A DNA stretch of 35,566 nt from Lachnospiraceae bacterium (GTDB taxonomy: Bacteria > Bacillota > Clostridia > Lachnospirales > Lachnospiraceae), in contig JAISUG010000006.1 in assembly GCA_031272185.1 (NCBI GenBank), forward strand, positions 1-35,566, given 5' to 3'. The translations under genes and the position numbers were made by a program. Shown here piece after piece: positions 1 to 8,112 of the stretch. Below the pieces are notes generated by a model. The model was not told the origin of the DNA and ran no database searches. It saw only the letters and a list, made by a program, of their open reading frames with translations. Within the stretch, counting starts at the first letter, position 1. The number at the start of each line of letters is the position of its first letter.

Positions 1-233
1 GCGCGGCGCGCCTCGTTTTGCGCCTCGTCCCGTGTGTCCTCGAAAAAGCACTTCAGCATGTCCAGCATCAGCGTCTTCCCGAACCGGCGTGGACGCAGGA
101 AGAGCATCACGTCCAGTTCCGATTGCAGCAGCTTCTCGATGATCCCGGTCTTGTCCACATAGTAGCAGTTGGCTTCCCTAAGTGTCTGGAAAAACTCCTT
201 GCCGATCGGTATCGCCTTTTTATAGTCCCCCAT
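1..233 (-). CDS. AAA-ATPase-like protein (DUF1703-type), N-terminal part, cut by window edge
   Basis: The reading frame is open from an ATG at 233 to the left edge, so only about 77 residues are visible. They include the family hallmarks: an N-terminal stretch with YYVDKTG followed by the Walker A-like RPRRFGKT. This is the start of the AAA-ATPase_like domain that in this family usually precedes a C-terminal PD-(D/E)XK nuclease-like domain; that second half is outside the window. A G-rich stretch just upstream of the ATG is a weak ribosome binding site. Its biological role is not established. A second, divergent member of the same broad family lies at the right edge of the window on the other strand. 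Confidence 0.8.
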   Translation of the reverse strand, partial: MGDYKKAIPIGKEFFQTLREANCYYVDKTGIIEKLLQSELDVMLFLRPRRFGKTLMLDMLKCFFEDTRDEAQNEARR

Positions 234-371
234 GCGCCACCCCCCGATTATGTCAACGACACATGACTGTATTTCTGCGCATCACCAACATTCACATGTA
301 CCATCTGCAATGCCACCCGCCCACTACATCATAACAACCCCCATTCCGCCGCTGATGCCGCGGCACAAATA

Positions 372-398
372 GTGATGAAAACGCTGATGTTTTCACAC
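372..398. other. Inverted repeat upstream of yerC
   Basis: TGAAAAC (376-382) and GTTTTCA (389-395) form a 7-bp stem with a 6-nt loop, extended by GTG/CAC around one bulged A. It lies in the 531-bp gap between the left-edge ATPase gene and yerC, which shows no convincing gene. Confidence 0.4.
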
Positions 399-474
399 GA
401 AACACCGAATGCTGTTCTGCCATTTGCGGAGATCCAAAACACCATGCTACCCGCCAACCATATCATAACAAACA

Positions 475-497
475 CCCTTGCGAAACGCAAGGGTTTT
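475..497. terminator. Rho-independent terminator-like hairpin
   Basis: CCCTTGCG (475-482) and CGCAAGGG (486-493) form a perfect 8-bp stem around an AAA loop, followed by TTTT on the plus strand. Read on the minus strand the stem is followed by TGTTTGTT, so it could work in both directions. No intact gene now reads into it from either side, which may mean that it outlived a deleted gene. Confidence 0.55.
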
Positions 498-599
498 CGT
501 GTGGTCCCAGGTATGGTTTGCGTTCAGCCGCCATGCGTTTTTGAAGCGCTGTGCGACGGTTCGTTATTCGTGTGATCCCAGGTATGGTTGGCTTTCAGC
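497..599. repeat. Pair of 32-bp direct repeats, 71 bp apart
   Basis: Copies at 497-528 and 568-599 match at 29 of 32 positions, sharing the core TCCCAGGTATGGTT. The period is 71 bp. They sit just downstream of the hairpin at 475-497, in the yerC upstream gap. Confidence 0.75.
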
Positions 600-704
600 G
601 TTACATGTCACTCCGTCGCCGGGGCGCCCCAAGACCGCCCCGACGGCTCATCGGCTGGCTAGGGAGTGACCTCATGCAGCACACAAACAACCTGCCATCA
701 CCCC

Positions 705-733
705 TTGACAAGCATGGCTGCCTTCTTTATAAT
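705..733 (+). promoter_or_regulatory. Perfect consensus sigma-A promoter of yerC
   Basis: TTGACA (705-710), a 17-bp spacer and TATAAT (728-733) match the housekeeping consensus exactly. Transcription would start near 740, giving a leader of about 25 nt before the yerC start codon. Confidence 0.85.
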
Positions 734-764
734 GATGTCATCGAAACCCACGAAAGGATCCGCC

Positions 765-1067
765 ATGAACAACCACAAACTGAGATCAGACGAAGTTGAT
801 GAGCTCTTTGATGCGGTCCTGTCCCTGAAAAACAGGGAGGAGTGCTATGCCTTTTTCGAGGACCTGGCGACGATTCAGGAAGTGAACGCCCTGGCCCAGC
901 GCCTACAGATCGCCAAGCGCCTCTACCACGACGACGGCACCTACCAGAACATCTCATCCGAGCTGGGCGTGTCCGTCTCCACCATCGGCCGGGTGAAAAA
1001 CAGCCTCACCTACGGCGCCGGCGGCTACCAGACCGTCCTGGACCGCATGAAACCCCCCGGGAAGTGA
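765..1067 (+). CDS. yerC: YerC/YecD-type TrpR-family regulator
   Basis: The gene encodes 100 residues, the usual length of this family. A helical first half (EVNALAQRLQIAKRL) is followed by a TrpR-type helix-turn-helix (GTYQNISSELGVSVSTIGR, about residues 60-80). It resembles the TrpR superfamily repressors of Gram-positive bacteria known as YerC/YecD; their ligand and regulon are poorly defined, and no tryptophan genes are nearby. The ATG at 765 is chosen over longer in-frame extensions because GAAAGGA lies just upstream and the promoter at 705-733 would place the transcript start inside any longer version. It is the only housekeeping-type gene on the plus strand in the first 25 kb. No clear terminator follows it; the next 430 bp hold repeats only. 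Confidence 0.85.
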   Translation: MNNHKLRSDEVDELFDAVLSLKNREECYAFFEDLATIQEVNALAQRLQIAKRLYHDDGTYQNISSELGVSVSTIGRVKNSLTYGAGGYQTVLDRMKPPGK

Positions 1068-1105
1068 ACGATGCCCTTTTTTCCTGCCAATGATTTCCAT
1101 GCCCC

Positions 1106-1214
1106 CCCCACTTCACCCCCGTTTCCTGGTCTACATCTTCATCCTCAATCCCCGCCACCGACCTGTATGTCGTCAACCCCACTTCACGCCCGTTTCCTGG
1201 TCTACATCTTTATC
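1106..1214. repeat. Pair of ~38-bp direct repeats, 71 bp apart
   Basis: Copies at 1106-1143 and 1177-1214 share CGTTTCCTGGTCTACATCTT and flanks with two mismatches. The 71-bp period is the same as for the unrelated pair at 497-599. They lie downstream of yerC in a 428-bp gap without a convincing gene. Confidence 0.75.
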
Positions 1215-1275
1215 ACACCCGTCGGGACGTCCGTAGGATGAGTGCTTGGTGATTCATTGCGCCTCCCGGGATATA

Positions 1276-1314
1276 AGTGGCCAAAACTTGCAAATATTCG
1301 TCATTTTGGCCGCT
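1276..1314. other. GGCCAAAA inverted repeat, first copy
   Basis: AGTGGCCAAAA (1276-1286) and TTTTGGCCGCT (1304-1314) form an 11-bp stem with one G-U pair and a 17-nt loop. The plus strand continues into TTTATC, so it could act as a weak terminator. The same 8-mer recurs in the stronger inverted repeat at 1356-1396. Confidence 0.5.
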
Positions 1315-1355
1315 TTTATCATATCACATCCGCCGCGGATTGTAAATACCCACAA

Positions 1356-1396
1356 AACCGGCCAAAACGCCCATTTCGATAGCGTTTTGGCCGGTT
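1356..1396. other. Perfect 15-bp inverted repeat with GGCCAAAA core
   Basis: AACCGGCCAAAACGC (1356-1370) and its exact complement at 1382-1396 flank an 11-nt loop. Neither side has a T run, so it is not a classical terminator. It lies 100 bp beyond the stop codon of the ABC exporter gene and could stabilise or end that transcript, or be a protein-binding site. Confidence 0.65.
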
Positions 1397-1495
1397 ATGT
1401 CAAGCAGTATGCTTTCATCCGATGCCGCTACATCATTTCCCGGAAATATCCCACTGTAGCCAAACTCGACTTTGCGGTGCCGCTGCCGCCCCACG

Positions 1496-3400
1496 CTAGT
1501 CCAGCTCCGCCGCACCGGTGTAAAGCTCATAGTACCGGCCTTTTTGCGCCAGCAGTTCGTCGTGGTCGCCCCGCTCGATGATCTCCCCGTGCTCCAGCAC
1601 CATGATGGCGTTGGCGTTGCGCACCGTGGAAAGGCGGTGGGCGATGACCAATGTGGTGCGTTCGCTCATGAGTTTGTCCATCCCCCGATCGATGAGTTTC
1701 TCCGTGCGGGTGTCCACCGAGGACGTCGCCTCGTCCAGGATCAATATGGGGGCCTGGGAGATGGCGGCACGGGCGATGTTCAAAAGCTGCCTCTGCCCCT
1801 GGCTCAGGTTCGCGCCGTCGCCCTCCAGCATCGTCTGGTAGCCGTGGGGCAACCGATGAATGAACGAATGCGCGCTGACCATCTTGGCTGTCTGTATCAC
1901 TTCCTCGTCGGTGGCATCCAGCCGCCCGTAGCGGATATTCTCCATCACAGTGCTCGAAAACAGATGGGTGTCCTGGAGGATCATAGTCACATGGCGGCGC
2001 AGTTCATCCCTGGGCCACTCCATGATGTCCACATCGTCGATGGTGATGGACCCAGACCAGATGTCATAGAACCGGTTCACCAGGTTGGTGATGGTGGTCT
2101 TGCCCGCGCCGGTGGAACCCACCAGGGCGATCTTTTGCCCCGGCTTGGCATACAGGCTGATGCCCTTAAGCACCTCCTCGCCCTCTTTGTAGCCGAAATG
2201 CACGTCGCTAAGCCGCACGAACCCCTGTATCGGATCGGGGGCCTTTGCCCCTGGAACGTCCGGTTCTTCCGGCTTTTGGTCCATCACGTTGAACACCCGC
2301 TCCGCACCGGCCAGCGCAGAGAAAATGTTTATCACCTGCATGGATATCTCATTGATGGGGCGGGAGAACTGGCGGGAGAAGTTCAGGAAAACCGTCAGCC
2401 CACCCACGTCGAAACTGCGGAAAATACACAGCAACCCGCCCACACAGGCGGTGACCGCATAGTTGAGCTGGCTGATGTTCCCCATCATCGGCATGATGGC
2501 GGCGCCCATGAACTGTGCCTGCATCTGCTTTTCCCGCAGGTCTTCATTGAGCATGCCAAACTCCTCGTTGGCCACGTCCTCATGGTTGAACACCTTGATG
2601 ACTTTCTGCCCGGCGATCATCTCCTCGATGTAGCCGTTCACCGCGCCCAGCGCCGCCTGGGACGACCGGGCATAGTCCCTGCTGCGGCCGCCGATGACCT
2701 GGACGACCTTGAGCATGAGCGGGATCAGCACCACCGAAATGAGCGTCAGCCAGATGCTGGTATAGGCCATCAGCACAAACGTCCCCACCAAGCTAAGCAG
2801 CCCGGAAAACAGCTGGGCGAAAGTCTGGGACAGCATCATCCCGACCGTATCGATGTCATTGGTGAACCGGCTCATCACGTCGCCGTGGTGGTTCTGGTCG
2901 AAATACTTCACCGGGAGTTTCTCCAGGTGGGTGAACAGGTCGGCCCTCAATTTCACCAATGCATTTTGGGCCACCACCATCATCACCCTGGCCTGCAGGT
3001 AATTGGCAGCGGTGGCCAACAGGTAGACCACCGCCATGGCGCACAGCCCCAGAAACAACCCCCTCGGATCGCCGGGACTGCCGTCGGTCGGCGTGATGAA
3101 GTTGTTGATGATGGGCCTTAGCATATAGGAACCCGCCAGGTTCGCCAGCGTGCCTACGATCACGAAAGAAAACGATACCACCACCAGGAAAAAATCAGGC
3201 CGCAGGTATCCCATGAGCCGCATGATTGTGGGGCCCATGGACTTCGGTTTCCCGCCCAACGCACCCATCCCGGGGCCCCCGGGACCTCCGGGACCCCCCC
3301 CCGGCCCGCCGCCCTTGGCACGGGACGCGGCGCCGGTGTTGTACTTGCGCCGCAGTTCGGCCACCCGTTCTTCCATTTTATCTTTTTTTGCATTGTCCAT
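1496..3400 (-). CDS. Heterodimeric ABC exporter, catalytically competent subunit
   Basis: This 634-residue half-transporter has an exporter-type membrane domain (about residues 60-370, six predicted helices) and a C-terminal nucleotide-binding domain. Walker A is GSTGAGKTT near 428-436, the signature LSQGQRQL near 532-539, Walker B ends in ILDEA with the catalytic Glu near 557, and the H-loop His is near 588 (IAHRL). The site is therefore complete, unlike that of its partner at 3544-5361. The pair fits the LmrCD/BmrCD type of heterodimeric multidrug or lipid exporter; the substrate is unknown. The first 50 residues are a cytosolic extension with a Gly/Pro run (residues 31-44) that the family usually lacks. 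The start is an ATG preceded by AAAGGAG. It lies directly downstream of the partner gene, across a tandem repeat. Confidence 0.9.
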   Translation of the reverse strand: MDNAKKDKMEERVAELRRKYNTGAASRAKGGGPGGGPGGPGGPGMGALGGKPKSMGPTIMRLMGYLRPDFFLVVVSFSFVIVGTLANLAGSYMLRPIINNFITPTDGSPGDPRGLFLGLCAMAVVYLLATAANYLQARVMMVVAQNALVKLRADLFTHLEKLPVKYFDQNHHGDVMSRFTNDIDTVGMMLSQTFAQLFSGLLSLVGTFVLMAYTSIWLTLISVVLIPLMLKVVQVIGGRSRDYARSSQAALGAVNGYIEEMIAGQKVIKVFNHEDVANEEFGMLNEDLREKQMQAQFMGAAIMPMMGNISQLNYAVTACVGGLLCIFRSFDVGGLTVFLNFSRQFSRPINEISMQVINIFSALAGAERVFNVMDQKPEEPDVPGAKAPDPIQGFVRLSDVHFGYKEGEEVLKGISLYAKPGQKIALVGSTGAGKTTITNLVNRFYDIWSGSITIDDVDIMEWPRDELRRHVTMILQDTHLFSSTVMENIRYGRLDATDEEVIQTAKMVSAHSFIHRLPHGYQTMLEGDGANLSQGQRQLLNIARAAISQAPILILDEATSSVDTRTEKLIDRGMDKLMSERTTLVIAHRLSTVRNANAIMVLEHGEIIERGDHDELLAQKGRYYELYTGAAELD

Positions 3401-3410
3401 TCCGACTTTA

Positions 3411-3586
3411 TCTCTCCTTTACGACACGTTACTTTCGCGCTGGGAATAGTAGATCTCTCCTTTGCGACACGTTTCTTTCTCGCTGGGAGCAGTATATCTC
3501 CTTTAAGACACGTTCCTTTCTCGCTGGGAGCTGTATATCTCCTTTACGACACGTTCCTTTCTCGCTGGGAATAGTAGATCTCCTGG
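3411..3586. repeat. 41-43-bp tandem repeat (4 copies) spanning the stop codon of the upstream ABC gene
   Basis: Four copies start with CGACACG or AGACACG at 3422, 3465, 3506 and 3547 (periods 43, 41, 41). The copy nearest the upstream gene encodes the last residues SQRERNVS and its TAA stop, which overlaps AAAGGAG. The other copies therefore each carry a duplicate of the gene end and of the ribosome binding site, with the stop changed to CAA in one of them. The copy next to the following ATG supplies its functional AAAGGAG. Confidence 0.9.
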
Positions 3587-5361
3587 TAGGTCTCGTTGCC
3601 CGCCAGCAGCTCCTGGTGGCTGCCATGGCCGACCACCCGCCCGTCGTCCAGTATCACTATCTCGTCGGCGTTCTCCACCGACCCGATACGCTGGGCGATG
3701 ATGATCTTCGTGGTGTCTTTCAATGTGGTACGGAAGCTCTCCTGTATCCTGCGCTCGGTGGCGGTGTCCACCGCGCTGGTAGAGTCGTCCAATATCAGCA
3801 CTTTGGGGTGCTTCAGCAGCGCACGGGCGATGCATAGGCGCTGTTTCTGGCCGCCGGACACATTGCCGCCCCCTTGCCCCAGGTCCGATTTGTAGGCCGC
3901 CGGGAACGATCGGATGAAATCATCCGCCGCCGCGGCTTGGGCAAATTCCGTCAGTTCCTCATCCGTCGCCCCTGCATCGCCCCAGCGCAGGTTCTCCTCG
4001 ATGGTGCCCGAAAACAGCACATTTTTCTGGAGCACCATGGCCACGCCGTCGCGCAGGTTCTTCAGGGAATACTCCCTCACATCCACCCCGTCCACCAGCA
4101 CCTGTCCCTCGGTGACGTCATACAGCCGGGGGATCAGCTGCACCAGCGTGGTCTTGCCGCTGCCGGTGGCCCCCAGGATGCCGATGGTCTTCCCCGCCTC
4201 GAAAGTGAGGTTGATGTCCTTGAGCACGTCATCTGTTTCGGGGTCGCCGGTGGCCTTTCGCCCGGGGTCTCCCTGTGCCCGCAGCTCCGAGTGCGCTGCA
4301 GGGTTCCCTTCACCGGCCCCCGGGTTCCTCGTGTCATAGCGGAAAGAGACACCCCGAAACTCCACCCGCCCCTTTTGCACCTGCAGCTCCTTGTGCGCGG
4401 CGTTTTCGTCCGTCAGGTCCACCCGCTCATCCAGCACTTCGCCGATGCGGGAAAGGGACGCCTGGGCCCTGGAAAACTGCAACAGGATCATGGAGAGCAT
4501 CATGAGGGACATCAAAATCTGGACAATATACACCGTAAATGCAGTCAGGTCGCCGATAAGCATCTTCCCGGCGATGATCTGGTTGCCGCCGAACCACACC
4601 ACTGCGATGGTTGTAAAATTCATGGCAAACATCATGATGGGGAATGACCAGATCACCACGTTCATGGCCCGCAGGCTGGTTTCCCGCAGATCCCCGTTGG
4701 CCTTCTTGAAACGCCCCTCTTCATAGCCTTCACGCACGAATGACTTTATGACGCGGATATTCACCAGCACTTCCTGGATCTTGTTGTTTAGCGCATCGAG
4801 TTTTTCCTGCATCACCTGGAACCTGGGGTATGCCGTTCGCATGACGAAACCAATGCTTGCCGCCAGCAGCGGGATCACCACCACCACCACCAGCGCCAGC
4901 TCTTTGTTGATGGAGAGGGCCATCACCAGCGCACCGATGAGCATGGCAGGGGAGCGCATCAACATCCGCAGGCTCATGGTCAGCACCAGCTGAATCTGCT
5001 GCACGTCGTTGGTCAGCCGGGTGATGAGTGAGCCCGTGCTGAATTTGTCCAGGTCCTCAAATGCGAACCCCTGCACCTTGGCGAACACGTCCTTGCGCAG
5101 GTCCGCCGCAAAACACGCCGCTGCCTTGGCGGTGAAGTACGCCGACCCTATGCCACAAGCCGTCATGAACACCAGGCATACCGCCATCAGGCCGCCCATC
5201 CGGCCGATGTATGCCACATCGTGGTTCGCTACGCCTAGGTCGATCACCTGGCTGGTGAGTTTCGGGAGCCATACGTCCCCCAGCACCTCCGCCAGCATAA
5301 GGATCGGCCCCAACACAAAGGATACCCAGTATGGTGCGATGTACTTTTTGTATTTCGCCAA
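3544..5361 (-). CDS. Heterodimeric ABC exporter, degenerate-site subunit
   Basis: This 605-residue half-transporter has an exporter membrane domain (about residues 1-300) and a C-terminal ATPase domain. Walker A is GATGSGKTT near 397-405 and the signature is VSGGQKQRL near 501-509. Walker B ends in LILDD, so the catalytic Glu is replaced by Asp (near 526), and the H-loop His is replaced by Gln (IIIAQR, near 557). That pattern marks the non-catalytic half of a heterodimeric exporter. A 30-residue low-complexity insertion (about 347-376, rich in Gly, Pro, Asp) interrupts the start of the ATPase domain. I chose the TTG at 5361 because GAGAGGA precedes it and MAKYKKYI then begins the protein; a TTG at 5433 in the same frame would add 24 residues. 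The partner gene follows at 1496-3400. Confidence 0.88.
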   Translation of the reverse strand: MAKYKKYIAPYWVSFVLGPILMLAEVLGDVWLPKLTSQVIDLGVANHDVAYIGRMGGLMAVCLVFMTACGIGSAYFTAKAAACFAADLRKDVFAKVQGFAFEDLDKFSTGSLITRLTNDVQQIQLVLTMSLRMLMRSPAMLIGALVMALSINKELALVVVVVIPLLAASIGFVMRTAYPRFQVMQEKLDALNNKIQEVLVNIRVIKSFVREGYEEGRFKKANGDLRETSLRAMNVVIWSFPIMMFAMNFTTIAVVWFGGNQIIAGKMLIGDLTAFTVYIVQILMSLMMLSMILLQFSRAQASLSRIGEVLDERVDLTDENAAHKELQVQKGRVEFRGVSFRYDTRNPGAGEGNPAAHSELRAQGDPGRKATGDPETDDVLKDINLTFEAGKTIGILGATGSGKTTLVQLIPRLYDVTEGQVLVDGVDVREYSLKNLRDGVAMVLQKNVLFSGTIEENLRWGDAGATDEELTEFAQAAAADDFIRSFPAAYKSDLGQGGGNVSGGQKQRLCIARALLKHPKVLILDDSTSAVDTATERRIQESFRTTLKDTTKIIIAQRIGSVENADEIVILDDGRVVGHGSHQELLAGNETYQEIYYSQRERNVS

Positions 5362-5484
5362 TTTATCCTCTCTTTCTTTTGTCCGCCGCCATAACCCTCG
5401 GCCCTTCTCAAAGCCCGGCCCCCAGCGACCCAAACCTCATTTCCTCTGCCTTATACCCGGCTCCCAATGCCCGGGCCCCCACTC

Positions 5485-5602
5485 CTTACATCTGCTCCGG
5501 GGCCAGAGGCCCTCGGAGATCCGGTGGCCCCTTGTTACATCTGGGACGGGGCCAGAGGCCCTCGGAGATCCGCTGGCCCCTTGTTACATCTGGGACGGGG
5601 CC
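5485..5602. repeat. 49-bp tandem repeat (about 2.4 copies) spanning the argS stop codon
   Basis: GGGGCC begins copies at 5499, 5548 and 5597, exactly 49 bp apart. The copy at the gene end encodes the last ArgRS residues (PSQM) and its stop. Each full unit contains GGGGCCAG and CTGGCCCC, which form an 8-bp stem on the transcript. The array fills most of the gap between argS and the ABC gene. Confidence 0.9.
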
Positions 5603-7812
5603 TCGATTCCCAGCACCCCCGTGGCGCACTCCAGCACCCCCAGCGTCAGCACCGACAGGGCCAGCCAGCTCCTTTTGCGCCCCTCATCCGGTTCCGTGAG
5701 GATCTTGTTGTCATGGTAGAACCTGTTGAATTCATTGGACAGTTCGAATATGTACTGGCAGACCTTGTGGGGCGCCAGTTCCTCAAACGCCACCCGCACC
5801 GCCTCGGAATACTTTACCAGCTGCAGCGCCAGGTTTCGCTCTGCGCCGCCCACCGCCGGGAGGATGCAAAAACCCGCAGCGACCCTCTCGCCGATCCCAT
5901 CCGCAGGCATCGCTGACTCGCCACAGGCAGTGGGCATAGTGACAACTGCCGCGCCTGTGACATCTGTCTCACCTGTGACATCTGCCGCGCCTGTGCCGTG
6001 GGTCGCAACTGTGCCATCCGCCGCACTTGTGCCGTGGGTCGCAACTGTGCCATCCGCCGCATATTTCTTCAGGATGGACTTGATCCGCACCATGGTGTAC
6101 AGGATGTATGGCCCCGTGTTCCCCTCCAGCGATGAAAATTTGTCTATGTCGAATATGTAGTCCTTTGTGGCCTGGTTGGACAGGTCGCCGTATTTGAGCG
6201 CCGCCATCCCCACGATTTTGGCCGTTTCCCTGGCCTCATCGGGGGAGAGGGCCTTGTTTTCGTTTTCCGTCATGCGGGCATATACAGCCTCGTCGATGGA
6301 GCCGATCAGGTCTTCCAGCCGCATCACGCCGCCGTCACGGGTCTTGAAAGGCTTGTTGTCCTTGCCGTTCATGGTGCCGAAACCCAAAAACCGCATGGGC
6401 ACGTCCTGCCCCACGATGCCGGCCTTTTTCGCCACCCGGAACACCTGGGTGAAATGCAGTTCCTGACGCTTGTCAGTCAGATATATGTATGCATCCGGGT
6501 GGATGTCCCTTTCCCTCTCCACGATGGTCCCCAGGTCCGAGGTGGCATAAAGCGCGGCGCCGTCGGATTTCTGTACAATGCACGGCGGGAGTTCCTTGGC
6601 ATCCCCCGGCTGGGCGATGTCCACCACCAGCGCGCCCTGGCTCTCGTAGGCGACGCCTTTATCCCGGAGCATCTTGATGAGCCCCGGTATATAGGGCTGC
6701 GCATCGCTTTCCCCTTTCCAGAGTTCGAAATGCACGTCCAGCCTGTCATAGTTTTTATGGAGGTCCGGCAGGGACACACCCATGATATGCCGCCAGATCT
6801 GCCGGTATGGCGGGTACCCTTGCTGCAGCAAAAATGTCGCCTGCTGCGCCCGCTCCCGAAATGCCGCATCCTCTTTGGACCTGGCACTTGCGGCAGGGTA
6901 TATGTCTTCCAGCTCGGAAATGGTAAAGGGGGCGGGGCCGTCGTCCGCCGTCGCGATACCTATCAAGACCTCTCCCCCACTGTCCCCGAGCGACGCACCG
7001 ACCGAAGAGCCCTCTTCCCCACTGCCCCCGCACGATGCACCGACCGAAGGATCCGCTTGCGCACTGCTTTCGCGCGACGCAAGTTCCTCCAGGAACTTCC
7101 CTATCTTCGCCTCATCGTCCCGAAACACTTCCAGCCCCGGCTGCCTCTCCCTCAATTCCTCTATGATCAGCCCCATCTGCAAGCCCCAGTCGCCCATATG
7201 GATGTCGCCTATCATATGGTTTCCCAGGAAAGCCCCCAGCCTTTTGATGGCCTCGCCGATCACCGCCGAACGCAGATGCCCCACGTGGAGCGGCTTTGCC
7301 ACATTCGCCCCGCCATAGTCCACGATAATGGTCTTGGGTGCAGCCGTCTCTTCCAACCCGCATTTGGGCTCCGATTTCATGCGGTTGCAATAATCTGCCA
7401 AAAACACAGGGTCCAGTTTCAAGTTTATGAACCCCGGCATCACCGCCACCGCCTCCGAGAATATATGCGCCCCGCAGCCCACACCGCCCCCGGTCGAAAG
7501 AAACTCGCCCGCGCCCGTACCATCCACATCGGCGGCTGCATCATCCAAACCGGTTGAAGCTCCATCCAAAACAGCCGCCGAACCAGGTGTACCCGTATCG
7601 GCTTGCGCCCCGCCCAAAAGCCCTGCGATCTCGCCTGCGATGTCGATGGGCTTCTTCCCGTAGGCCTTCGCCGCCTGCAGCGCCCCGTTGCATTGGTAAT
7701 CGCACAGGTCGGGGCGGTTGGACGCCGTGACTTTCCCGTACTTGGCATCATAACCCGCCGCAGCGAATGCCGCCTCCACCTTTGCGCCTATTTCAGTGAT
7801 AATCTCTTTCAT
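5584..7812 (-). CDS. argS: Arginyl-tRNA synthetase with three low-complexity insertions
   Basis: The product attaches arginine to tRNA-Arg in the cytosol. The class I HIGH motif appears as HVGH (about residues 176-179), preceded by VDYGGANVAKPLH. The KMSKS-equivalent region is MNGKDNKPFKTRDGG, and a DALR-type anticodon-binding domain ends the protein. At 742 residues it is far longer than the usual 550-590. The excess is three Ala/Gly/Asp/Thr-rich insertions at about 68-118, 247-291 and 584-648; the third has an imperfect internal repeat of ADGTVATHGT. The flanking conserved segments stay in frame, so the enzyme is probably functional. The ATG at 7812 is preceded by GGGAAGGA; an extension to 7863 is less likely. 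A tandem repeat covers its stop codon. Confidence 0.93.
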   Translation of the reverse strand: MKEIITEIGAKVEAAFAAAGYDAKYGKVTASNRPDLCDYQCNGALQAAKAYGKKPIDIAGEIAGLLGGAQADTGTPGSAAVLDGASTGLDDAAADVDGTGAGEFLSTGGGVGCGAHIFSEAVAVMPGFINLKLDPVFLADYCNRMKSEPKCGLEETAAPKTIIVDYGGANVAKPLHVGHLRSAVIGEAIKRLGAFLGNHMIGDIHMGDWGLQMGLIIEELRERQPGLEVFRDDEAKIGKFLEELASRESSAQADPSVGASCGGSGEEGSSVGASLGDSGGEVLIGIATADDGPAPFTISELEDIYPAASARSKEDAAFRERAQQATFLLQQGYPPYRQIWRHIMGVSLPDLHKNYDRLDVHFELWKGESDAQPYIPGLIKMLRDKGVAYESQGALVVDIAQPGDAKELPPCIVQKSDGAALYATSDLGTIVERERDIHPDAYIYLTDKRQELHFTQVFRVAKKAGIVGQDVPMRFLGFGTMNGKDNKPFKTRDGGVMRLEDLIGSIDEAVYARMTENENKALSPDEARETAKIVGMAALKYGDLSNQATKDYIFDIDKFSSLEGNTGPYILYTMVRIKSILKKYAADGTVATHGTSAADGTVATHGTGAADVTGETDVTGAAVVTMPTACGESAMPADGIGERVAAGFCILPAVGGAERNLALQLVKYSEAVRVAFEELAPHKVCQYIFELSNEFNRFYHDNKILTEPDEGRKRSWLALSVLTLGVLECATGVLGIEAPSQM

Positions 7813-8052
7813 GTACGAAAAATCCTTCCCTGTAAATAAAAACCATATCGGACGGGCGAACAAATCGCCTTCCCGCTATGGCTTATGTGGCAGCGCCGGT
7901 ATCAGCAACCTTTGTACGCAACGCCGCAAATCATTGTATACGTCATGACTCATACAAATCGAAAATATGCATGGAATATAGCGATATACGACGTTGCATT
8001 TAGCACCGCCACACTGGATTCACTTGTCAATCTGCGTCACAGCAACGCCCGG
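7813..8052. other. argS upstream gap, no gene seen
   Basis: This gap between efp and argS contains no convincing reading frame, and no T-box-like leader was recognised upstream of argS. Reading on the minus strand, TTCGAT and TATACA spaced 17 bp apart are the best promoter-like pair, but the match is weak. Confidence 0.3.
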
Positions 8053-8112
8053 GGTGGTCACACCCTAGGGGGTCACACCCGGAGGGGTTACACCCGGGGG
8101 GGTTACACCCTA
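8052..8112. repeat. 15-bp tandem repeat (4 copies) carrying in-frame stop codons at the end of efp
   Basis: CACCC recurs at 8061, 8076, 8091 and 8106. On the minus strand each unit is (A/C)GGGTGT followed by AA or GA and a C run. The first unit supplies the final Arg-Val codons and TAA stop of efp. Because the unit is five codons long, all copies stay in frame and give four successive stops: TAA, TAA, TGA, TGA. Each unit also holds a small GGGT/ACCC stem around the stop. Confidence 0.9.

Noticed and set aside
1356-1396. Rho-independent terminator of the ABC exporter operon
   Set aside because: The stem is perfect, but neither strand has a following T run; kept only as an inverted repeat.
1472-3121. 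549-codon open frame on the plus strand
   Set aside because: It is the exact antisense of the ABC exporter gene, rich in His, Gln and Arg, with no family match; an effect of GC-rich codon use. The same holds for long antisense frames at 3874-4647, 6454-7557, 10416-11543 and 13047-13907.
5485-5602. Rho-independent terminators of argS
   Set aside because: Each 49-bp unit can form a GGGGCCAG stem, but no U tract follows, so ordinary termination is not supported.
7813-8052. T-box leader for argS
   Set aside because: No specifier-loop, T-box sequence or terminator/antiterminator pair was found in the gap.
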